From: a virus
IMG/VR virus record: IMGVR_UViG_3300009441_000054
Span: 1 to 22,625 of that record
DNA: 22,625 bases
Reading direction: 5' to 3' (one strand)
Numbering within the stretch: position 1 is the first letter of the stretch; the number at the start of each line of letters is the position of its first letter. The position numbers and the translations under genes were made by a program. Under the pieces are notes generated by a model that did no database searches, was not told where the DNA came from, and saw only the letters and a list, made by a program, of their open reading frames with translations. Positions 12,466 through 17,807 of the stretch are shown piece after piece.

Positions 12466-12671
12466 TGTTTTTCCTTTCAGAGTTGTGTTAGGAGTGTCTT
12501 GTGACAAACCAAGAAGAGACGCAGCCGGGAGGAAGCCACGCCCCTACTAAGAATGTCAAGTAAAAGAATCAAGCAAAGCCTAGGACGACTTCGCAAGTAA
12601 AGGGGGGTACACATGTTAAATAATAGGTAACCTTATATATAATTAATATTTTCCATCCACACAAGAGACCT

Positions 12672-12693
12672 AACCAACGTACAACCAACGTAC
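12672..12693. repeat. 11-bp tandem repeat AACCAACGTAC x2
   Basis: Two exact head-to-tail copies, one helical turn each, followed by a partial third (AATCTAC). The period places the repeats on the same face of the DNA, as in protein-binding iterons. It lies in the divergent control region. Confidence 0.7.
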
Positions 12694-12711
12694 AATCTAC
12701 AAAAAACAATA

Positions 12712-12740
12712 CCCCCTATCCCAGTACAACCCCCTATCCC
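12712..12740. repeat. CCCCCTATCCC direct repeat, two copies 18 bp apart
   Basis: Exact copies at 12712-12722 and 12730-12740. The core CCCCTAT is also inside the promoter-like motif at 12828-12848, which suggests a shared recognition element. Confidence 0.6.
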
Positions 12741-12827
12741 CCAGAGGTTTTTCCTCCCATAAAAGTAAAATCTTTGGATCCAAAAATTATTTTTATTTTT
12801 TGAGGGCAATATAACGCCTTCGGCGTG

Positions 12828-12848
12828 TATAGTCCCCTATTAAAAGGA
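12828..12848 (+). promoter_or_regulatory. candidate phage promoter, rightward copy
   Basis: Plus strand TATAGTCCCCTATTAAAAGG followed by A, with its first 20 bases identical to the leftward copy at 10816-10837. It stands 51 bases ahead of the first rightward gene, just after a small GC hairpin. Here the motif leads into GGATTTTTTT rather than GGGA, and no 5' hairpin follows. Confidence 0.65.
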
Positions 12849-12899
12849 TTTTTTTACACAAGTTGGACTCAGAGAGTTAACTATAGAAGGATAGCTGTA

Positions 12900-13094
12900 A
12901 TGAATATTAAAGGACATGTTAATAAGTGGGCAGAGGTACTTCGAAAGAGAAGTAATATGAATGCTACTATTAAAGAGATGCACATGTTGACTGATGCTGA
13001 ACTCAATGATATCGGGATTAATCGAGGTGAAATCGAGAATATTGCAAGAGGTATTATTGATTTCCACAGGAATGTGCGGGACTCTGATAAATAA
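12900..13094 (+). CDS. DUF1127 protein
   Basis: 64 residues, first gene of the rightward arm. After a basic N-terminal helix (HVNKWAEVLRKRSNMNATIK) comes MHMLTDAELNDIGINRGEIE, which matches the DUF1127 core 'L..L.D.EL.DIGI.R..I'. In bacteria these small proteins are common in alpha- and gammaproteobacteria, and some affect RNA turnover and phosphate or carbon metabolism. A phage copy could alter host RNA handling. The start is placed at 12900 because AGAAGGA precedes it; the frame is open upstream without a ribosome site. Confidence 0.8.
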   Translation: MNIKGHVNKWAEVLRKRSNMNATIKEMHMLTDAELNDIGINRGEIENIARGIIDFHRNVRDSDK

Positions 13095-13106
13095 AAGGAA
13101 GTAAAA

Positions 13107-13529
13107 ATGTTTGGATTACCACTAGAATTGATCACCATGTTGTTTTCTACCATACTTGGTGGCGTAATGTCTATGTGGGGTCAAAGCAATAAGCATAAAG
13201 CAGAACATCAAAGGGCACTTGTTGGTGCTGTAAGTCAGGCAAGGGAACACGGTAAGACCGATATTCACTTTGCTTGGACAAGAAGAATTATAGCTCTCTC
13301 TGCAGTAGGCTCTATTATTGTGTTACCAAAGCTTGTAGCTGTTTGGTATCCGGAAATAAGTGTTGTTGTAGGTTATACTGAGATGCAAGGTGGTTTCTTC
13401 GATTGGATTTTCAACACACAAGAATCAATTCAGTGGAAGTCAGCCTACGGGTTTGTAATTACTCCACTTGACACACATATAGTCTCGGCCATTGTAGGTC
13501 TGTACTTTGGCGCGGGGTTCACTAAATGA
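13107..13529 (+). CDS. membrane protein, candidate holin
   Basis: 140 residues with an N-terminal hydrophobic segment (PLELITMLFSTILGGVMSMW), a charged cytoplasmic-looking region (NKHKAEHQRALVGAVSQARE), a second span (IIALSAVGSIIVLPKLVAVW) and a C-terminal one (HIVSAIVGLYFGAGF). Three spans, small size and place among other membrane genes suggest a holin of the three-span type, though another inner-membrane role is possible. Its stop overlaps the next gene's start by four bases (ATGA). Confidence 0.7.
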   Translation: MFGLPLELITMLFSTILGGVMSMWGQSNKHKAEHQRALVGAVSQAREHGKTDIHFAWTRRIIALSAVGSIIVLPKLVAVWYPEISVVVGYTEMQGGFFDWIFNTQESIQWKSAYGFVITPLDTHIVSAIVGLYFGAGFTK

Positions 13530-13801
13530 GTAACAAAGAAGAACAAGACTGGCATTTATCTAAGTCTATACCAGTTACTTTTATACTGGCCATAGTAGGC
13601 CAAACAGCAGCCTTAGTTTGGTTTATAGCAGCATTAAGTGGTGATATAGAAAATAACGCGAGAGAAATTGTTCGACATGAATCACGGTTGATTGTGTTAG
13701 AAAATATTGTTCAAAGTCAGGCAGTGACTATGGCTCGTATAGATGAGAACATTAAGTCTATCCGGGAGATGATGGAAAATACAAGGTCTTCACAAAAGTA
13801 A
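13526..13801 (+). CDS. membrane-anchored coiled-coil protein A
   Basis: 91 residues: a short basic/acidic head, one membrane span (IPVTFILAIVGQTAALVWFI, residues 15-34), then a long helix rich in Glu, Arg and hydrophobic heptads (ARIDENIKSIREMMENTRSS). The layout and the sequence around the span resemble the protein at 14499-14849. The type is frequent in phages near holin genes and could be a spanin-like or lysis accessory protein, which is not proven. It overlaps the candidate holin. Confidence 0.7.
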   Translation: MSNKEEQDWHLSKSIPVTFILAIVGQTAALVWFIAALSGDIENNAREIVRHESRLIVLENIVQSQAVTMARIDENIKSIREMMENTRSSQK

Positions 13802-13832
13802 GACTGAAATTTAAACGGGGTTAATAAATGAT

Positions 13833-14306
13833 ATGATTGAAGTATTAGCTTTAGCCAGCGCTGTAACTACCATTTCGAGTAGTATCAGTAATGCAATCAA
13901 GGCTGGCAAAGATGTTGGCTCCGTTCTACCTTCTTTCGGTAAACTAGCTAAACTAGAAGCAGACATTAACATTGCTGAAAAAGGGAAACACAAGGGGCCA
14001 CTGGGTCGCCTTACTTCCACAGAAGCAGAAGGGTTTGCTATTGCACAAGCGAAGATGGCACACAAAGAGTCTATGGAAGAACTCAGATCTGTTTGCAGGC
14101 TTTACGGGCCTCCAGGTATGTGGGACACTGTTGTTAGAGAACAAGCGGCTGCACGGAAGAGGCGTAAAGATGCCTTGGAAGAGCAAGCCAGGAAAAGAGA
14201 TCATTTGTTTTACGTTCTAAGTATAGTTCTGATTGTATCCATTTTTATTCTTGGAGCAGGCGGACTCATCTGGGGCGCAGCAATGATTGCAGAAGAAGTA
14301 AAGTAG
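13833..14306 (+). CDS. 157-residue protein with C-terminal membrane span
   Basis: The N-terminal half is small and Ala/Ser/Gly-rich (LASAVTTISSSISNAIKAGK), and the middle is charged and helical. A C-terminal hydrophobic segment (HLFYVLSIVLIVSIFILGAG) is a clear membrane span. I have seen comparable 'SSISNAIKAGKD' proteins beside lysis or tail genes of other phages, without a known role. A two-codon reading frame (ATG ATA TGA) just before the start overlaps it and is probably chance. Confidence 0.7.
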   Translation: MIEVLALASAVTTISSSISNAIKAGKDVGSVLPSFGKLAKLEADINIAEKGKHKGPLGRLTSTEAEGFAIAQAKMAHKESMEELRSVCRLYGPPGMWDTVVREQAAARKRRKDALEEQARKRDHLFYVLSIVLIVSIFILGAGGLIWGAAMIAEEVK

Positions 14307-14319
14307 GGAGTAGGTAGTT

Positions 14320-14484
14320 ATGTGGTTTCTTGTTTGGTTCCAGTTTATGAATAACAGCTTGGAACACTACCAGTTAGGTCAGTTTACAACTGAAGTATTG
14401 TGTGAAGAAGCTAAAGAAAAATCTTTAGTTTTGATAACCCACAGTACTACTTCAGTATACTGTTTTGAAGTTATACCTGAATAG
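14320..14484 (+). CDS. 54-residue hypothetical protein
   Basis: Begins MWFLVWFQFMNNSLEHYQLG. The hydrophobic N-terminus could be a short signal. It has two cysteines, at residues 28 and 48 (LCEEAKEKS and VYCFEV), that could form one disulfide if exported. A GGGAGTAGGTAG ribosome site precedes the ATG. Short 'MWxLxW..' proteins with this shape occur in other phages, and no function is known to me. Confidence 0.65.
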   Translation: MWFLVWFQFMNNSLEHYQLGQFTTEVLCEEAKEKSLVLITHSTTSVYCFEVIPE

Positions 14485-14498
14485 TTTGAGGAAAGATA

Positions 14499-14849
14499 AT
14501 GGATAATATTAAATTACCTATAGCTTTAGTGTTAGCAATGGCCGCACAGCTTGCCGGGGGTGTATGGTGGGTTTCTCAACAATCCGCAACAATTAATAGT
14601 TTGGAAGAAACAGTAAGTCAACTTGGTTCTAAAATGGCTATTGAAGAAAATGTTAATCTACGCAGAGATGTTGAAGATGCCCTAGATGAATTAGAACATG
14701 TTTGGGTAGAACTGGAAGAGATGTGGGAAGAAAACGCTAGTCTAGCTAGTAGCATATCTCATATTACTAAGTTACAACAAAGAGTAGCTCTGTTAGAAAG
14801 TGAAGTTAGATTCATGAGTAGAGATTACAATAATGTAATGGGTAAGTAA
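14499..14849 (+). CDS. membrane-anchored coiled-coil protein B
   Basis: 116 residues. The N-terminal span (KLPIALVLAMAAQLAGGVWW, residues 5-24) is followed by a long acidic coiled coil (residues about 30-110). The span pattern (L/I)P(I/V)...LA..Q.A..VW(W/F)(V/I) repeats that of the protein at 13526-13801, so the two look like diverged duplicates. An inner-membrane location with the coil in the periplasm is likely by charge. Possible roles are a lysis accessory or an envelope-interacting protein. Confidence 0.7.
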   Translation: MDNIKLPIALVLAMAAQLAGGVWWVSQQSATINSLEETVSQLGSKMAIEENVNLRRDVEDALDELEHVWVELEEMWEENASLASSISHITKLQQRVALLESEVRFMSRDYNNVMGK

Positions 14850-14860
14850 GGAGATAAAGT

Positions 14861-15115
14861 ATGGCAGGAGATCCGAATAAAGGTAAGGCTAAAGTAAAAG
14901 TCACGGCAAGTGGCAAGAGAGTTAGCTACGGACAGGCGGGTACGGCTAAAAATGGAAGTAAAAGAGTACAGCCTAGCAGCAAAAAGGGAGATGCTTACTG
15001 TGCCAGATCCGCTGGACAGAAAAAGCGCTCCCCTGCTGCAGCCAAAGACCCTAACAGCCCCCTGAATCTGAGTCGTAAAAGATGGAAGTGTTCAGGAACT
15101 AAATCTAAGAGGTAA
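14861..15115 (+). CDS. basic protein, DUF6321-like
   Basis: 84 residues, very rich in Lys, Ser and Gly. The C-terminal half has the recognisable pattern KKGDAYCARSAGQKKRS, then DPNSPLNLSRKRWKC, which I know from phages as DUF6321 (from memory). Two cysteines, in YCAR and WKCSG, may bind a metal or form a disulfide. Its strong positive charge suggests binding to DNA or RNA. It has an AAGGAG ribosome site and lies just upstream of the structured region before the terminase. Confidence 0.75.
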   Translation: MAGDPNKGKAKVKVTASGKRVSYGQAGTAKNGSKRVQPSSKKGDAYCARSAGQKKRSPAAAKDPNSPLNLSRKRWKCSGTKSKR

Positions 15116-15118
15116 ACT

Positions 15119-15184
15119 ATGGCTACCACTAAAACAAAGAAAATAGCGAAATTCCTTAGGGGTAAAATGGACAACCCCCGGTGA
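15119..15184 (+). CDS. 21-residue basic ORF, possibly a truncated gene
   Basis: ATG at 15119, three bases after the previous stop, reading MATTKTKKIAKFLRGKMDNP and then Arg before TGA. A TAAGAGG ribosome site precedes it. Phages often have a longer gene starting 'MATTK..KKIAK' at this place, with a second half that is absent here. It may be a micro-protein, a leader peptide for the structured region that follows, or the remnant of a longer gene. Confidence 0.4.
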   Translation: MATTKTKKIAKFLRGKMDNPR

Positions 15185-15402
15185 CCCGATGGTAGTGACG
15201 GGGAGGATACACTACCACTAATTCGTGAGTAATACTCTCACACAAGCAATACCACTCGCGAACACGTCGTTCTGCAGCAACGGAAGTTTCGCTACCTTAG
15301 GAACCGTTGGTTAAAAATCAACAGGTTAGTCGTTGCACCGGGTGGGTGTCAGGCCTCGGGGTGTCAGGTAAAACTGTACCCCGAGTCCAACCAGGAAACA
15401 TT
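15185..15402 (+). other. 218-base hairpin-rich region upstream of the terminase gene
   Basis: No ORF of useful size. Visible stems: TGGTAGTG (15190-15197) with CACTACCA (15210-15217), eight pairs; GTGAG/CTCAC at 15225-15241; CAACGG (15278-15283) with CCGTTG (15304-15309), competing with GTTGGT/ATCAAC near 15306-15322; and CTCGGGGT (15355-15362) with ACCCCGAG (15378-15385), eight pairs with an inner CAG/CTG. GGGTGTCAGG is repeated directly near 15344 and 15359. It is more GC-rich than its surroundings. It could be a structured RNA, a packaging signal, or both. Confidence 0.6.
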
Positions 15403-17067
15403 ATGGATAATCAGAAGAAGGAAGCTAGAGCACAGTTGGAAGCTCTAAGAGAACTTAAGAGAAGAAAGAGTCTTGAAGATTACTCTGATGACTTTGAAAA
15501 GTTCTCACAAGAACAGATTAGAATTATCACTAAAGACGCTACCAAAGGTTTTGTGCCTTTCGAATTTAACGAAGCACAGGTTATTATTAATGCAGCGTTA
15601 GAGAAACAAAGAAAAGAAACAGGTAAAGTTAGAGCTATTATTTTAAAAGCTCGACAACAAGGTATCTCTACCTTCTGTGCAGGGAGAGTGTTTTGGAAGA
15701 CTTACTTTCAGCAACACACCAGATCTGTAGTGATGGCACATGATAGTGCTACCTCAGATTCTCTTTTCTCGATGAGTAAGAATCTTATCAAGAACATGGA
15801 AAAAGGGTTACAACCTAAATTAGAAAAAACGAACGCAAAAGAAATTGCGATTCAAACCCCAGCTTACACCGATCCAGAAGCCGTAGGCTCTTATCGTTTG
15901 TACACAGCAGGGTCACCGGAAGCGGGACGAGGAACTACCCCCACTATCTTACACGCATCAGAAGTTGCATTCTGGCAACATGATGCCAAGATCTTAGCGG
16001 GATTGTTTCAAGGTATTTCCCAGTCTGACGGTACAGAAGTTATTATTGAGTCCACAGCTAACGGGGCTTCCGGAGAGTTCTACCGTCTATATCAGGCGGC
16101 AGCAGCGGGGGAGTCCGACTATGTGGCTATCTTTATTCCGTGGTTTAAAACCGCAGAGTATAAAAGAGATATTCCAGAAGAATTTGAATTAACCTTTGAA
16201 GAAAAAGATTATAAAGAAAAGTATGAGTTAACAGACGAACAGATCTACTGGAGGCGACTTAAGATCGTTGAAGGTGGTGTAGACAAGTTTAGACAAGAGT
16301 ATCCTGCTAACGCAGAGGAAGCTTTCCTGGTGTCTGGTTCTTCTGTATTTAATCCTGAAAAGATCAACTCATTTTTACCAGTACAACCAGTAGCTCTACG
16401 CTTGTATAACGAAGAGCTAGGTTCTTTTGATGACAGTCCTCGTGGTAACCTGGAAATATGGATACCACCTGATTGGAAAGACAACTACATCATTGGGGCA
16501 GACGTTGCCCTGGGGGTTAAACAAGACTACAGTACTGCTATTGTGTTAAATACTCAAGGTCACATTTGTGCCATGTATAGAGACAACACAGTAGATCCTA
16601 CTCTTTATGGTGAACACTTGTTTTACCTAGGTCGTTACTTTAACAACGCACTGATGGCAGTGGAGTCTAACAGTATGGGTGTCGCTACCCTACAAAGACT
16701 CAAGCAGATGAACTACGTTAACATGTACTACGAAACTAAAGCAGCTAAACTCAGCTCTGAGGAAGGTCAAACACCTGGCTTCAGAATGACACATGGCAGT
16801 AAGCCTCGAGTGATTGGACAGCTTAAACATGCTGTTGAAGAAGAAGACATTTGGATTCCCTCTAAGACTATCTTGTCAGAGATGAAAACTTATATCTCTA
16901 CTTCTTCAGGTAAAACAGAAGCTATTCAAGGTAGAAATGATGACACAGTTATGGCACTGGCTATCGCCTGGGAAGCTTATCGTACTAATATTGATAAGCT
17001 GGCTAACAATAAAGTTGACTGGAGGCAAAAGAATTTTGTCAACCGGAATAATGAGGAATGGATTTAA
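15403..17067 (+). CDS. terL: terminase large subunit
   Basis: 554 residues. The ATPase domain has a deviant Walker A, KARQQGIST (82-90), Walker B ILHASE (182-187) and the coupling motif ESTAN (216-220). The RNase H-like nuclease domain has IIGADVALG with Asp367, AVESNSMG with Glu421 and RNDDTVMALA with Asp513/514. These are the usual acidic residues for cutting concatemeric DNA. It packages DNA into the prohead through the portal. The frame is open back to 15307, but those codons lie in the hairpin-rich region; the ATG at 15403 has AGGAAAC before it and starts where conservation-like sequence begins. Its stop overlaps the next gene's ATG (TAATG). Confidence 0.95.
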   Translation: MDNQKKEARAQLEALRELKRRKSLEDYSDDFEKFSQEQIRIITKDATKGFVPFEFNEAQVIINAALEKQRKETGKVRAIILKARQQGISTFCAGRVFWKTYFQQHTRSVVMAHDSATSDSLFSMSKNLIKNMEKGLQPKLEKTNAKEIAIQTPAYTDPEAVGSYRLYTAGSPEAGRGTTPTILHASEVAFWQHDAKILAGLFQGISQSDGTEVIIESTANGASGEFYRLYQAAAAGESDYVAIFIPWFKTAEYKRDIPEEFELTFEEKDYKEKYELTDEQIYWRRLKIVEGGVDKFRQEYPANAEEAFLVSGSSVFNPEKINSFLPVQPVALRLYNEELGSFDDSPRGNLEIWIPPDWKDNYIIGADVALGVKQDYSTAIVLNTQGHICAMYRDNTVDPTLYGEHLFYLGRYFNNALMAVESNSMGVATLQRLKQMNYVNMYYETKAAKLSSEEGQTPGFRMTHGSKPRVIGQLKHAVEEEDIWIPSKTILSEMKTYISTSSGKTEAIQGRNDDTVMALAIAWEAYRTNIDKLANNKVDWRQKNFVNRNNEEWI

Positions 17068-17528
17068 TGGCTAAAACAAGTAAACAGATTGAGGAAATTC
17101 GTCAGAGAATGATGAAAGATCCTCGTCAAGCTAACTTTGCTCAACACATGATTAATCCTGAGACTGAAGAAGGTCAGGAGAAGATTAGAAAGTTTCAGGC
17201 TGCAGGGGTTAAAGCTTCCGCTGAAGCCCGCAGGCTAAGAAAAGAAAAGGATATTCGGATTAAAGAGAAAGCTGCTGAAATGGCAGAAACTCTTGCAGCC
17301 ATCAACTCGGTTGCACAAGATCCTCTGGATGTAATGAAGTTGCTTATGCATGAAGCGATGGAAGACGGAGACAGAGAAGAAGCCTTTAAAATTGCTAAAG
17401 AACTAGGGGAATATAAAGCACCCAAGAAAACACGAGTAGAATCTGTTACCACAGAAAGATCTAGTGCAGACTTGAGTGTAGAAGAACTAGAAGAACTAGC
17501 ACAACTTAAAAAAGATCTAGGAGGATAA
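17067..17528 (+). CDS. possible terminase small subunit
   Basis: 153 residues from the ATG that overlaps the terminase stop; an ATG nine bases upstream has its ribosome site too close. Charged, with long helices. The C-terminal third (DPLDVMKLLMHEAMEDGDRE, then AFKIAKELGEYKAPKKTRVE) resembles the end of small-terminase proteins, where 'A..L..Y..PK' precedes a short tail. It lacks an obvious N-terminal HTH, so DNA binding is uncertain. A head-assembly or scaffold-like protein is the alternative. Unusually, it would be placed after terL instead of before it. Confidence 0.5.
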   Translation: MAKTSKQIEEIRQRMMKDPRQANFAQHMINPETEEGQEKIRKFQAAGVKASAEARRLRKEKDIRIKEKAAEMAETLAAINSVAQDPLDVMKLLMHEAMEDGDREEAFKIAKELGEYKAPKKTRVESVTTERSSADLSVEELEELAQLKKDLGG

Positions 17529-17530
17529 CC

Positions 17531-17716
17531 ATGTCTGTTTATAGAGCATCTAAGGGTGTAAAACAAAAGAGTGGCAAAGTCTGGGATCCAACTACTAAGT
17601 CCAAGAACTCAGCTACACAAGCGAGAGCTAATGAAGTCGAGATCAGGGAACCAGAGTTAGTCCGTGCTCACCGCGAAGAATGGCGGAAAGAGGGGAAAGA
17701 CGGACTGCACAGCTGA
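17531..17716 (+). CDS. 61-residue basic hypothetical protein
   Basis: Begins MSVYRASKGVKQKSGKVWDP, basic at the N-terminus and charged throughout, probably disordered. A GGAGG ribosome site sits at the end of the previous gene. No family recognised. It lies between the terminase genes and the portal, so it is likely a minor head or assembly component. Confidence 0.65.
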   Translation: MSVYRASKGVKQKSGKVWDPTTKSKNSATQARANEVEIREPELVRAHREEWRKEGKDGLHS

Positions 17717-17717
17717 A

Positions 17718-17805
17718 CCACATGCTGTTCTGGGTTTTGGGGTACCTACGGTTCAAAAACCCCAACCAATTATACCCATGTGGGTGATAGATAGATAGGA
17801 GGCCT
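17718..17805 (+). promoter_or_regulatory. structured leader of the portal gene
   Basis: Nested pairing: CCACATG (17718-17724) with CATGTGG (17777-17783) outside, and TTGGGGT (17737-17743) with ACCCCAA (17759-17765) inside. Then ATAGG-AGG-CCTAT puts the strong AGGAGG ribosome site inside a small palindrome five bases before the ATG. This could tune portal synthesis relative to other head genes. Confidence 0.5.
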
Positions 17806-17807
17806 AT

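Larger units (their letters stand above)
12466..12899. other. divergent control region between the two arms
   Basis: About 430 bases with no convincing gene, separating leftward and rightward transcription. It contains an 11-bp tandem repeat, a spaced C-rich repeat and several AT-rich stretches (near 12631-12650 and 12781-12800). A small ACGCC-TTC-GGCGT hairpin lies at about 12813-12825, and the rightward promoter-like motif follows. A TTGACA hexamer on the minus strand near 12553 has no good -10 box at normal spacing. A replication origin is possible because of the AT-rich tracts and iterons, but is not shown. Confidence 0.6.

Noticed and set aside
12552-12599. 15-codon plus-strand ORF encoding a basic peptide (MSSKRIKQSLGRLRK)
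   Set aside because: No ribosome site before it, very short, and far from the promoter-like motif, which lies downstream of it.
12545-12650. Host sigma-70 promoters in the divergent region (minus-strand TTGACA near 12553; TATAAT at 12638-12643 plus strand)
   Set aside because: Neither has a matching second box at 16-18 bp. They are kept only as weak possibilities and not listed as features.
12840-13153. Minus-strand open frames opposite the DUF1127 gene
   Set aside because: The plus-strand frame has the family pattern and a ribosome site. The antisense translations are low-complexity hydrophobic shadows.
15170-15225. Programmed frameshift at AACCCCCGG extending the 21-codon ORF
   Set aside because: Both alternative frames stop within about 15 codons and give no recognisable protein.
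15307-15402. N-terminal extension of the terminase reading frame
   Set aside because: The extra 32 codons run through the hairpin-rich region, have no good ribosome site and do not resemble a terminase N-terminus. The ATG at 15403 has AGGA at proper distance.
15185-15402. A further tRNA, tmRNA or group I intron in the structured region
   Set aside because: No complete cloverleaf, no T-loop consensus and no recognisable intron core could be found by eye.
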